A stretch of 17,110 nt of DNA from Thermoproteota archaeon (GCA_003661365.1 QMVZ01000019.1:1-17110); one strand, 5' to 3'; positions 1-7,765 are shown, counted from the stretch's first letter. Numbers and translations are program-made. The notes: generated from the sequence alone by a model not told the origin.

Positions 1-1
1 A

Positions 2-355
2 ACTGCTTTTTACGAACCTCCTTTAGAAATCAACCTTCCAGATACTCTGAAGTCGGATTCTGAGGTAGAAGTAAAGGTTACATCAGCTGGAAGACCAGTG
101 GAGGGAGTTGTTCTCATGATTGACAACCAAAGGGCTACTACTGATTCCTCAGGCCTTGCTGAGATTCGTGTTCCAAAAGTAGCTGAGGAGAAGAAGCTAG
201 TCTTAGTAGCTTCAAAAGAAGGATACACTGACTTTGTCAAGATAGTTTCGGTAGCTTCAGGGATTTCGTTGCCTAGCGCGTGGAAACTGGTGATCTTAGG
301 AATCATTTTAGCGCTTCTTCTGGTACTATCTTCCATAATAAAAAGGAGAAAGTAG
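2..355 (+). CDS. C-terminal part of a membrane-anchored surface protein (5' end outside window)
   Basis: The reading frame is open from the first bases of the window to the TAG at 353-355 and gives 117 residues. An in-frame GTG at 98 is unlikely to be the start, because the sequence before it continues the same fold. The first ~85 residues alternate hydrophobic and polar positions and contain PVEGVVLMIDN, TDSSGLAEIRVP and ASKEGYTDF, the pattern of Ig-like or carboxypeptidase-regulatory-like beta domains common in archaeal cell-surface proteins. Near the C-terminus is one membrane helix (WKLVILGIILALLLVLSSII) followed by a basic KRRK stop-transfer tail, so the domain should lie outside the cell with the tail inside. 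No catalytic motif is visible. It could be the tail of a binding protein, a protease or an S-layer-associated protein; the part that would decide lies upstream of the window. Confidence 0.75.
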   Translation, partial: TAFYEPPLEINLPDTLKSDSEVEVKVTSAGRPVEGVVLMIDNQRATTDSSGLAEIRVPKVAEEKKLVLVASKEGYTDFVKIVSVASGISLPSAWKLVILGIILALLLVLSSIIKRRK

Positions 356-473
356 AGAATTCATCAGTTGTCAAGGCTTGCGAATGAAATAAGTGAGAAG
401 GAATAATCTTTCAAGGAGTAAAATAGGTTAAGCTAAAGCCGAAAAGCTCGTATAGGTTTGAAATTCTCATACT

Positions 474-791
474 ATGAGTAAGGGAAGAGATCCTATGCCT
501 TTTTGTTCAAAGATTGAAGAAGTGCGTTTGAAGTTTTGGGTGATAGCCTTTTGAAAGGACAAATATAGTTGCAGCTGTCGTATTACGGTGCTTGTTGTAA
601 TAGGAGGATTTTACACTTATATGCAAATGACTAAGCCAAAACATCCTACAGGAGAAGTTGTTTTAGTAGTTAAAGGCAAAATAACTAGGACAAATTTAGG
701 AAACGAATATCACTTCGACCTTGCTATGCTCCTTTTTATTTCGCCTCCTTGCTTCTACTTTCGAATGATTAGCAAGGAGTCTAGGAACTAA
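474..791 (+). pseudogene. Remnant of a membrane-anchored molybdopterin-fold oxidoreductase-like protein
   Basis: Translation from the ATG at 474 runs 26 codons and stops at a TGA at 552-554. The same frame reopens and runs to 791. Between them, the +1 frame at about 556-590 reads NIVAAVVL, which joins naturally to VLVVIGGFYTYMQM in the later frame. This suggests an original N-terminal membrane anchor broken by compensating indels. Next comes GEVVLVVKGKITRTN, then an FDLAML segment. That pattern (VLxVxGKIxxTN...FDLAML) is what I know from the start of small oxidoreductase molybdopterin-binding-domain proteins. After residue ~48 of the open stretch the resemblance ends abruptly, and the frame terminates without the rest of the ~150-residue domain. 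The family call rests on this short motif and is tentative; that the gene is broken is more secure. Confidence 0.45.
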
Positions 792-799
792 ACATCTCA

Positions 800-979
800 G
801 GCACTAGTAAGAAAATGTTAGAGGTATTCACTTGCCTAAGTTGCATAGGATTCAGCTTCAGAGTACTCAAGGGAGTATAGCCAAAATACAGCGCGAATAT
901 CTTACAAGACCAGTTCTTAGAAGCTCCTTGAGCTACTCATAAACTTTTAGAATTTTAGATATTCTAGTGCTCGAGTCCC
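800..979. other. Non-coding stretch before the PreA-like operon
   Basis: No convincing reading frame continues from the pseudogene to the next gene. Stops occur in all forward frames and no RNA-like structure stands out. The last ~40 bases hold the promoter described separately. Confidence 0.5.
943..960 (+). promoter_or_regulatory. Probable TATA-box region of the preA-like operon
   Basis: An AT-rich block (CTTTTAGAATTTTAGAT) lies about 20-36 bases upstream of the ATG at 980. No purine-rich Shine-Dalgarno sequence is present just before the ATG (the bases are CTCGAGTCCC). The spacing suggests transcription starts within a few bases of the ATG, giving a leaderless or nearly leaderless message, as is common in archaea for first genes of operons. 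The decayed operon copy has a similar AT-rich block (TTTTTAAG near 14500) about 27-33 bases before its ATG, and it also lacks a Shine-Dalgarno sequence. Confidence 0.45.
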
Positions 980-2089
980 ATGTCCTCCCTTCTCAGCACC
1001 TCAATAGGAGAACTTGAACTGTCAAGCCCTGTAATAGTCGCTTCAGGCCCATTAACCTCCAGCCCTGAGACCGTTAAAAGGTTAATTCCATACAAACCAG
1101 CCGCAATCGTGACTAAGACCATAGCCATAAGACCTGCTAAACCACCAAAGCCTAATATACTCAGGTTATCCAGGTTTTCTCTCCTCAATTGCGAGGATTG
1201 GTCCGATAGGAGTCCAGCTTACTGGGCTGAGGAGGGGATTCCCAAGATAAAGAAGCTTGGTACTACAGTAATAGCCAGCATCGTTAGCCTGTCTAGGAAA
1301 GGGGAGGAGATGGGTTATCTGGCTAGGAGGATGACGGAAGCTGGAGCTGATGCCATAGAGGTGACCTGTCTCTACGACCCCGCTTACCTACCAGATCACC
1401 TAAGGGCAGTTAGATCAGAATCTGATCTCCCAATACTTGCCAAAATATCAATTCCTGAACTTAGAGACGAGTACGTTCTGAGAATGGGGAGGAAAATAAT
1501 GGAAACTGGCGTCGATGCCATAGTCGCTAGCGACACATATGGTCCGTGCCTTCACGTGGACATAACAACAGGAGAACCCTTCTTAGGCAAGAAGGATGGA
1601 TCTGGGAGGCTTTCAGGCCCAGCGATAAAACCCTTTACCATGTACTTTACCGCTTTACTAGCTAGAGAACTCAAAGCAACTGTGATTTCTTGTGGAGGGA
1701 TCTCAAGATGGGAGGACGTGATAGAGGCCGTGTTGCTCGGAGCTTCGGCCACAGAGATATGCACCGCAATTCTATTGGAAGGAATTGAGGTTATTGGAAG
1801 GATCTTAGAAGGTCTCTCAGAATATCTCAGTAGAAGGGGGGAATCCATCCAAGAACTCAAAGGAAAAGCGCTTGAGAGAATTAAAAATAGGTTGCAACTC
1901 CCAGAACCAATAAGAGTGGGTCCTCCGAAGATAGATGTATCATCCTGCACTGGATGTGGTCTCTGTGCGAAATCCTGTCCTGTAGGAGCCATATATATGG
2001 AGAAGGAAAAGGCATTTATAGGAAAATCCTGTGAAGCTTGTGGTTTGTGCGTTTCTGTTTGCCCAGCGAAGGCAATAGGGTGGTCTTAA
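980..2089 (+). CDS. PreA-like dihydropyrimidine/dihydroorotate dehydrogenase-family protein with two [4Fe-4S] clusters
   Basis: The 369-residue protein joins an FMN-type TIM barrel (about residues 5-300) to a two-cluster ferredoxin domain (about 318-369), the arrangement of the PreA subunit of NAD-dependent dihydropyrimidine dehydrogenase. The two Cys-x2-Cys-x2-Cys-x3-Cys sets are C323/326/329/333 and C351/354/357/361. Family landmarks are VTKTIAIRPA (K46), TCLYDP with a candidate active-site cysteine C130, AKIS (K155), the loop RLSGPAIKP at 210-218 and ISCGGI (236-241) for the FMN phosphate. The active-site loop is TCLYDP instead of the NxSCPH usual in PreA, so the substrate may not be uracil or thymine. 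No PreT-like NAD(P)H/FAD partner is adjacent; instead the AOR gene starts on the base after this gene's TAA. Electrons may therefore pass between this protein and the AOR/polyferredoxin. Dihydroorotate dehydrogenase for pyrimidine synthesis is a less likely alternative because of the AOR partner and the ferredoxin tail. Confidence 0.85.
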   Translation: MSSLLSTSIGELELSSPVIVASGPLTSSPETVKRLIPYKPAAIVTKTIAIRPAKPPKPNILRLSRFSLLNCEDWSDRSPAYWAEEGIPKIKKLGTTVIASIVSLSRKGEEMGYLARRMTEAGADAIEVTCLYDPAYLPDHLRAVRSESDLPILAKISIPELRDEYVLRMGRKIMETGVDAIVASDTYGPCLHVDITTGEPFLGKKDGSGRLSGPAIKPFTMYFTALLARELKATVISCGGISRWEDVIEAVLLGASATEICTAILLEGIEVIGRILEGLSEYLSRRGESIQELKGKALERIKNRLQLPEPIRVGPPKIDVSSCTGCGLCAKSCPVGAIYMEKEKAFIGKSCEACGLCVSVCPAKAIGWS

Positions 2090-3976
2090 GTGTTCGGTTA
2101 TATGGGGAAAATTCTAAGAGTGAATCTATCCAACGCTAAGGTAAGTGATCAGGAGCTAGATGGATCTCTAGCCAGAGAATATCTAGGAGGAATTGGGTTC
2201 TGCATTAAGTGGCTTTATGACATGACCGGTCCCGAGACAGATCCATTAGGCCCGGAGAACTTGCTCATTTTCGCTGCTGGCCCAATATCCGGGACTATGT
2301 GGCCAGGTAGCGGTAGATTGGAAGTTGCGGGGAAGTCTCCCCAGACAGGGCTCGCTGGATATAGCAACTCCGGAGGACACTTTGCTCCCTACATCAAGTA
2401 CGCTGGGTATGATGCCATAATAATAGAGGGCAGATCTGATAAGCCAGTCTATCTATATGTTGAGGATGAGAAGGCCGAGATAAAGGATGCCTCACACCTC
2501 TGGGGGCTAAATACTTGGGAGACTGAGGACTCCCTTAAGGATGAGTTGGGAGAGGACGTTAAAGTAGCTTGCACCGGGCAAGCTGGAGAGAATCTGGTTA
2601 AAATGGCTTCCATAGTAACTGGAAAGTGCAGAGTAGCAGCTAGAACTGGACTTGGGGCTGTGATGGGGAGCAAGAGGTTGAAAGCTGTTGTCCTGAGGGG
2701 GACAAAGGGAGTGAGAGTAGCAAAGCCTGAACTCTTCATAGAACTTCTAGAAAGGGGGATAGAGAGCATAGAAGGGAGTCCTTTCTCCGAGCACTATATG
2801 GAGTTCGGAACGACGCTCCTTGTTGCACCTATGAACAGCATCGGAAGGCTTCCGACCAAAAACCATTGGAGCGGGGTTTTTTCTAAGGCTGATATGCTTA
2901 GTGGCGAGTACTTGGTTGAGCATTACAGGGTTGCGAAGAGGGCTTGCTTCTCCTGCAGGTTTCATTGCAAAAACGTCCTTAAATTAGGTAATGAGATAGG
3001 AGATCACCCGGAATATGAGACTTTGTGCTCCTTTGGATCCAATCTTATGATAGATGATCCAGAGTTCGTAATAAGGGCGAACTGGCTTTGTGATAAGTAC
3101 GGCATTGACACCATTTCCCTAGGAGCCACCATAGCTTGGGCAATGGAGTGCTACGAGAAGGGGCTTCTGACAAAAGAGGATACGGGTATCGAGCTTGAGT
3201 GGGGGAACTCCGATGTGGTCGAGAGGCTCATTCACATGACAGCTTTCAGAGAGGGCTTCGGGGATCTATTAGCTGAAGGGGTGAAGAGGGCATCACAGAA
3301 GGTAGGTAGAGGGACTGAAAGGTATGCTATGCACGTGAAAGGTCTTGAAATCCCAGCTCAGGATGGAAGAGCCCAGAAGTCCATGGGAATTGCTCACGCA
3401 ACAGCTGCAAGAGGAGCAGACCATCTAACGCATTGTACCTTTCTAGACGAGGTCGGATTTGAGGAGGCCATAGCCGAGAGATTTGGAAGCAAATACCTGC
3501 CCGAAATGGCCAACAGGATAAGTGCTAAGTATAAGGGCATAATGGCAAAGGAATGCGAGGATTTCACTGCTGCAGTTAACTGCATGGTGATTTGTGTTTC
3601 GGCGGGCTTTCTCTTTCCACCTCTCTTCTGGTGGGGAGAGCTTGCCCAGATCTACTCAGCAGTCACAGGGATTGATATGAAAGTCCATGAGCTCAAGATG
3701 GCTGCTGAAAGGATCGTGAATCTTAGGAGGGCATATCTAATAAGGCATGGGATCTCCAGAGCTGATGATGGACTTCCAGAGAGGTTTACTAAGGAACCAG
3801 CACCTGAAGGACCTTGCAAGGGACAGATAGTAGAAATAGAGCAGATGCTGGATGAATACTATGAGGCTAGAGGATGGGATAAGAAGACCGGATGGATTCC
3901 AGAAAAGAAGCTTCTGGAACTTGGGCTAGAAGAAGTTTCCTCACAACTGAGGGGTTTAGGAAGGTTGCCGGGGTGA
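2090..3976 (+). CDS. Aldehyde ferredoxin oxidoreductase family tungsten enzyme (AOR 1)
   Basis: This is a 628-residue protein of typical AOR length, starting at a GTG that directly abuts the upstream TAA, so translation is probably coupled. It begins with the family opening GYMGKILRVNLS and YLGG, and contains GPISGTMWPGSGR, SNSGGHFAPYIKYAG, RVAARTGLGAVMGSK and LPTKNHW. AOR enzymes bind a tungsten bis-pyranopterin and one [4Fe-4S] cluster. The cluster ligands here are C286, C289, C293 (CFSCRFHC) and, near the C-terminus, C502. The first pterin-contact motif D340-TISLG is present. The second, normally DxxGLC, reads NCMVIC (497-502): the aspartate and glycine are replaced but the cluster cysteine is kept. 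Family members oxidise aldehydes to acids with ferredoxin; some relatives (the BamB type) reduce aromatic rings. The substrate is unknown. Two blocks, at 3137-3207 and 3272-3354, are almost identical in DNA to the second AOR gene. Confidence 0.9.
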   Translation: MFGYMGKILRVNLSNAKVSDQELDGSLAREYLGGIGFCIKWLYDMTGPETDPLGPENLLIFAAGPISGTMWPGSGRLEVAGKSPQTGLAGYSNSGGHFAPYIKYAGYDAIIIEGRSDKPVYLYVEDEKAEIKDASHLWGLNTWETEDSLKDELGEDVKVACTGQAGENLVKMASIVTGKCRVAARTGLGAVMGSKRLKAVVLRGTKGVRVAKPELFIELLERGIESIEGSPFSEHYMEFGTTLLVAPMNSIGRLPTKNHWSGVFSKADMLSGEYLVEHYRVAKRACFSCRFHCKNVLKLGNEIGDHPEYETLCSFGSNLMIDDPEFVIRANWLCDKYGIDTISLGATIAWAMECYEKGLLTKEDTGIELEWGNSDVVERLIHMTAFREGFGDLLAEGVKRASQKVGRGTERYAMHVKGLEIPAQDGRAQKSMGIAHATAARGADHLTHCTFLDEVGFEEAIAERFGSKYLPEMANRISAKYKGIMAKECEDFTAAVNCMVICVSAGFLFPPLFWWGELAQIYSAVTGIDMKVHELKMAAERIVNLRRAYLIRHGISRADDGLPERFTKEPAPEGPCKGQIVEIEQMLDEYYEARGWDKKTGWIPEKKLLELGLEEVSSQLRGLGRLPG

Positions 3977-3980
3977 GTTC

Positions 3981-4421
3981 GTGCTTTCCGTTGACCCGAG
4001 GAAGTGCTGTTATTGCTATTCATGTGTCCTAGCTTGCTCTTTCTTCAATGTGGAAGAGTTCTCTCCAGCCAGGGCTAAAATAAGGGTTTTAGAGTCAAAG
4101 GAAGGTCACGGAATTCCCCTGCTTTGCCTTCAGTGCCCTACTCACCCTTGTGTTGATGCGTGTCCAACTGGAGCTCTTAGGCTTGAAGATGGAGTGGTAA
4201 AGGTGGATGAGGAAATCTGTGTGGGATGCGGGAACTGCGAACAAGCCTGCCCTATAAGGGCTATTTGGATTTCCGAGGGAAAAGCAGTTAAGTGCGAACT
4301 GTGTTCCCTAGATCCACCATGTGCTAAGTACTGCCCTACAGGAGCCATACAACTAACTGATTCTCTTGAAAAGGTGGAGGAGTCGATTAGATCGATCACG
4401 ACTCTGAGAAGAACTTCCTAG
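3981..4421 (+). CDS. Polyferredoxin-type electron-transfer subunit with four [4Fe-4S] clusters (AorB/HycB-like)
   Basis: The 146-residue protein carries four cysteine quartets: C9/12/15/19, C49/52/57/61, C80/83/86/90 and C105/108/114/118, each able to hold a [4Fe-4S] cluster. One extra cysteine is at C10. The order and spacing, with the second and fourth sets lengthened (x4-5 between the second and third cysteine), are those of the small iron-sulfur subunits of molybdenum and tungsten oxidoreductases such as AorB, HycB and DmsB. The gene starts at a GTG four bases after the AOR 1 stop and is the last gene of the operon. Its likely job is to carry electrons between AOR 1 and a ferredoxin or the PreA-like partner in the cytoplasm; no signal peptide or membrane helix is seen. 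Its last 26 bases overlap the 3' end of the opposing amidohydrolase gene. Confidence 0.88.
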   Translation: MLSVDPRKCCYCYSCVLACSFFNVEEFSPARAKIRVLESKEGHGIPLLCLQCPTHPCVDACPTGALRLEDGVVKVDEEICVGCGNCEQACPIRAIWISEGKAVKCELCSLDPPCAKYCPTGAIQLTDSLEKVEESIRSITTLRRTS

Positions 4422-5757
4422 GGATGAAATTCCCATATCCTGGCTTCGCGAGAATGGACCCTTCTTCTGCTACTATCTCCCCACGTACTATCGTCATTAC
4501 AATCCTTCCATGAACCTCATAGCCATCAAAAGGCGTATAATCAGCTATACACACCATATCTTCTTTTCCTATCCTCCACCTAGCTTTTTGGTCGATCACA
4601 GCAAGGTCAGCATCATATCCAAAAGCTATCGTACCTTTTCTTGGATAAATCCCCAAAATCTGAGCAGGTCTTAAAGAAGTAGCTTCTATAAACCTGCGAA
4701 GGGAAATTCTCCCTTTTCTGACGCCCTCGCTCCAGAGAAGCGGCATCATAGTCTCTAGTCCTGGAATCCCAGGCGGGACGCTCCAAATGCTCTCAGCTTC
4801 CTCCTTCTCTCTCCTGCTAAAGGCACAGTGATCTGATGCCATTGCATCTATTAGCCCAGAGGAAAGCCCTTCCCAAAGGGCTAGGAGGTCATTCTTTTCC
4901 CTGACAGGAGGAGTTGCCACCATCAAAGGACCTAATTTCTCATAATCCTTAGAGCTTAACAAGAGGTGATGAGGCGTTGTCTCCGCTGTAACGCGAGAAA
5001 TTTTCTTTGCAGTTCTTAATGCCTCAACTCCTTTCTCACTAGAGAGATGGCATATGTGAACTGGGCAATTTGCCTCAGAAGAAAGTATTGCGGCATCAAG
5101 CACCGCCTTGCTTTCAGCTATAGCAGGTCTTGACTCTGTAAAAGCCTCGAGATCCTGCCTTCCTCTCTTTCTCATTAATTCAACGTTTTTTTGAATGATC
5201 TCCTTATCTTCCGCATGCAACGCAATGAATGTCCTTTCCTTAGATGCTATTCTCATAGCCTCCAGGAGAACCATGCTGTCGGGGATGGGATCTGGCTCAC
5301 ACATCATGATCTCCCCCAAACCTACGGCACCTAACCTTAGGATCTCTGGGATTTCCTTCAGGTCCTCTTTCTTGTAGATCTCGCCACAGTATAGGGAAAA
5401 ATCCACTACAGCTTCTTTTTCCGCCCTTTCAAGTTTTTTCCTGAAAGTTTCAACATTCACGGTCTGCCATTCCCCAACAGAGGACATATCAGCTATAGTA
5501 GTGACGCCTCCAACGGCTGCAGCCTTTGTTCCCGTCTCAAAGGTCTCCCTTATCCAGCCTGGAGAGAAGACGTGGACGTGAGCATCTACGGCTCCAGGAA
5601 CTACTACCTTTCCCTCAAGGTCAATTGTCCTATCTGCCTCCGGCATTGACGACTCAAAACCAATACACGTTATCTTTCCCCGATCTATACCCAAACATAC
5701 CTCGGAAATTCCTTCTAGGAATGCTACCTTGCAGTTCTTGAGAAGAAGGTCTATCAA
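4396..5757 (-). CDS. Hydantoinase/dihydropyrimidinase/dihydroorotase-family amidohydrolase with an altered metal-bridging residue
   Basis: From the TTG at 5757 the protein has 453 residues, the usual length for cyclic-amide hydrolases, which open hydantoin, dihydropyrimidine, allantoin or dihydroorotate rings. Metal ligands follow the family order: H60 and H62 (DAHVHVF), H181 (ALHAED), H237 (HICHLSS) and D309 (ASDHCAFS). TPHH at 261-264 and the DHC form of the last motif are hydantoinase-like. The bridging residue, normally a carboxylated lysine in a GFK-type motif at about position 150, is glutamate E149 (GLGEIMM, GAG codon at 5311-5313). The frame extends upstream to 5850, but those residues are hydrophobic low-quality sequence lying across the likely promoter. 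GAGG stands four bases before the TTG and a TATA-like TTAAAAG 31-37 bases before it, so I chose the TTG. It is divergent from AOR 2 and convergent with the polyferredoxin gene. Ring-opening of the product of the neighbouring reductases is an attractive but unproven role. Confidence 0.85.
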   Translation of the reverse strand: MIDLLLKNCKVAFLEGISEVCLGIDRGKITCIGFESSMPEADRTIDLEGKVVVPGAVDAHVHVFSPGWIRETFETGTKAAAVGGVTTIADMSSVGEWQTVNVETFRKKLERAEKEAVVDFSLYCGEIYKKEDLKEIPEILRLGAVGLGEIMMCEPDPIPDSMVLLEAMRIASKERTFIALHAEDKEIIQKNVELMRKRGRQDLEAFTESRPAIAESKAVLDAAILSSEANCPVHICHLSSEKGVEALRTAKKISRVTAETTPHHLLLSSKDYEKLGPLMVATPPVREKNDLLALWEGLSSGLIDAMASDHCAFSRREKEEAESIWSVPPGIPGLETMMPLLWSEGVRKGRISLRRFIEATSLRPAQILGIYPRKGTIAFGYDADLAVIDQKARWRIGKEDMVCIADYTPFDGYEVHGRIVMTIVRGEIVAEEGSILAKPGYGNFIPRKFFSES

Positions 5758-5880
5758 TGCGCCTCTAATGGTAAGGTGCGGGAAATCTTTTAAGGATAGC
5801 AAGAAAGCATAGACGAAAGGAAAGAAGAAGGCAACAATCAGCTGGAACAACGATGTGTTCTAGTCTACGGGGGAGTAAAA
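5758..5880. promoter_or_regulatory. Divergent promoter region between the amidohydrolase and AOR 2
   Basis: This is a 123-base intergenic region. On the minus strand a TATA-like TTAAAAG (5788-5794) and a GAGG (5762-5765) precede the amidohydrolase TTG. On the plus strand a GGGGGAG (5869-5875) stands five bases before the AOR 2 ATG as a Shine-Dalgarno sequence. I could not find an equally clear TATA box for the plus direction. A shared regulator site is possible, but no clear palindrome is visible. Confidence 0.4.
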
Positions 5881-7746
5881 ATGGTTGGTTTTGATGGGAG
5901 AGTTATAGTTGTAGATCTAGAGAAGGGTTCAATAAAAAGGGTTTTCGCAGACAAACACCACCTAAATCTCTTTCTTGGAGGGAGAGGTTGTGCATCCTTC
6001 CTCCTTTATCAGATGGTTAAAAGGGGAATGGATCCCTTCTCCGCCGATAATCCCCTTATTTTCGGAGTTGGACCGTTTACAGGTGCTATTTGGCCATCTT
6101 CAAGCAGATTTGTAGTTGTTGCCAAGTCACCAGCAACGGAAGGACTTGGATACGCGAATGCTGGAGGCTTTTTCGGACCTTATATGAGGTTTGCTGGTGT
6201 CGATTTCTTAATACTCAAAGGAAGGGCCAATCGTCCTGTGTTCATTTTGGTATGCGATGGAAGAATTGAGATTAGATCTGCAGTCGATCTGTGGGGTAAG
6301 CCAGTTTATGAGACGGAGCAGGTTCTAAAAGATGAGGTTGGGGGTAGGAGGGTAAGTGTAGCTTGTATAGGACCTGCTGGAGAAAGAATGGTGAGATTCG
6401 CTTCTATAATCTGTGATGAAGGCAGAGTAGCAGCTAGAGCCGGTATGGGGGCTGTTATGGGATCAAAGCTAGTTAAGGGAATCGTTGTTAGTGGAGAAGG
6501 TAGGGTAGAGCCAAAGAATCCAGAAAAGTTTGAAAAGGTTTCTAAAGAGGCATTTTCCAAAGTTGTAGAAAATCCGATCCTCAGGGGGTATAGAGAATAT
6601 GGGACGTCCATCATAATCTTGCCTAAAAATGATATAGGAGATCTTCCTACAAAAAACCACTATGATGGGACTTTTAGGAATGCTCACAACATTTCAGCGG
6701 AAAGAATTCACCGACTTCTTGGTATAGTACCATCTTCGTGTTTTTCCTGCCCGATTGGATGTGGGAGAAAAGTTAGGTTGAAGTTGAATGGAGAGAAAGT
6801 GTTTGAGGGAATGGAATATGAGACCATAGCTTCCCTTGGATCCAACTGCGGCAATTCTGATGCTAGATCGATAGCTGAGATGAACTACATGTGCAATGAC
6901 CTAGGTCTCGATACCATATCCACCGGAGTAGTCATAGCCTGGGCAATGGAGTGCTACGAGAAGGGGCTTCTGACAAAAGAGGATACGGGTATCGAGCTTG
7001 AGTGGGGGAATGCTGAGGCAATGAAGGAGATCATAAGGCAGATAGCTTTCAGAAAGGGCTTCGGGGATATCTTGGCTGAAGGGGTGAAGAGGGCATCCCA
7101 GAAAGTAGGTAGAGGGACTGAAAGGTATGCCATGCACGTGAAAGGTCTTGAAATCCCTATGCAACAGCCAAGAACTGTAAAGATGTTTGCACTAGGCCAT
7201 GCAACATCAAACAGAGGTGCTGACCATCTTTATGCTCTACCTACCATTTGCTACCCATGGCTAAGGGAGATAGCAAAGGAATGGCTTGGGCTCTCGGATG
7301 AGGAGCTGGACCAGCTGAATGACCTGGATTCCTGGAAGCAGAAGGCAAAAGCTGTAGTTTTCTCGGAAAACTTGTGTGCTGTTGCAGATTCTCTTGGCCT
7401 TTGCAAGTTTCCATTGATTGAGTCCTATGCTCTTCCACTCAGCACATTGGTTAAGGGATATAACGCCTTAGTTGGCTCAAATCTCACACCGATAGACCTC
7501 CTGAAAGCCGGGGAGAGGATTGTTAACTTGGAAAGGATGTTTAACGTGAGGGAGGGTTTCTCAAAAAAGGACGATTCATTACCCGAGAGGTTCTTAGTTG
7601 ACCCCATGCCAAGCGGGTCCTCAAAGGGTTCTGTTGTTGAGCTAGGCAAAATGCTGGAAGAATACTACAAGATCAGGGGTTGGGATCCTGCGTCTGGAGT
7701 TCCAAAGGACGAGAATATTAGAGAACTTGGCCTTAAGTTCGATTAA
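5881..7746 (+). CDS. Aldehyde ferredoxin oxidoreductase family tungsten enzyme (AOR 2)
   Basis: This 621-residue AOR paralogue starts at an ATG five bases after a GGGGGAG ribosome-binding site. It keeps the complete set of family residues: cluster cysteines C287, C290, C294 (CFSCPIGC) and C508, first pterin motif D344-TISTG, and second motif D503-SLGLC intact, unlike AOR 1. Other landmarks are GPFTGAIWPSSSR, NAGGFFGPYMRFAG, RVAARAGMGAVMGSK and EYETIASLGSN. No dedicated ferredoxin subunit follows, so it may use free ferredoxin as the classic archaeal enzymes do, or share the polyferredoxin of the first operon. Two blocks (6940-7010 and 7075-7157) are almost identical in DNA to AOR 1, while the flanks have diverged freely. 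Downstream lie a decayed ssnA-like start and a hairpin. The substrate is unknown: aldehyde oxidation is the family default. Confidence 0.9.
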   Translation: MVGFDGRVIVVDLEKGSIKRVFADKHHLNLFLGGRGCASFLLYQMVKRGMDPFSADNPLIFGVGPFTGAIWPSSSRFVVVAKSPATEGLGYANAGGFFGPYMRFAGVDFLILKGRANRPVFILVCDGRIEIRSAVDLWGKPVYETEQVLKDEVGGRRVSVACIGPAGERMVRFASIICDEGRVAARAGMGAVMGSKLVKGIVVSGEGRVEPKNPEKFEKVSKEAFSKVVENPILRGYREYGTSIIILPKNDIGDLPTKNHYDGTFRNAHNISAERIHRLLGIVPSSCFSCPIGCGRKVRLKLNGEKVFEGMEYETIASLGSNCGNSDARSIAEMNYMCNDLGLDTISTGVVIAWAMECYEKGLLTKEDTGIELEWGNAEAMKEIIRQIAFRKGFGDILAEGVKRASQKVGRGTERYAMHVKGLEIPMQQPRTVKMFALGHATSNRGADHLYALPTICYPWLREIAKEWLGLSDEELDQLNDLDSWKQKAKAVVFSENLCAVADSLGLCKFPLIESYALPLSTLVKGYNALVGSNLTPIDLLKAGERIVNLERMFNVREGFSKKDDSLPERFLVDPMPSGSSKGSVVELGKMLEEYYKIRGWDPASGVPKDENIRELGLKFD

Positions 7747-7765
7747 ATAAAATGAAAGATTGCTT

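Noticed and set aside
98..355. A short gene starting at the GTG at 98
   Set aside because: The frame is open and protein-like back to the first bases of the window, so the GTG is internal to a longer gene cut by the window edge.
1552..1992. Antisense open frame inside the PreA-like gene
   Set aside because: It is a mirror of the strongly supported coding frame on the other strand and resembles no protein family.
5758..5850. N-terminal signal or membrane segment of the hydantoinase-like protein (MFQLIVAFFFPF...)
   Set aside because: Family members start near the TTG at 5757, which has GAGG and a TATA-like box before it; the extension would cover that promoter and is probably not translated.
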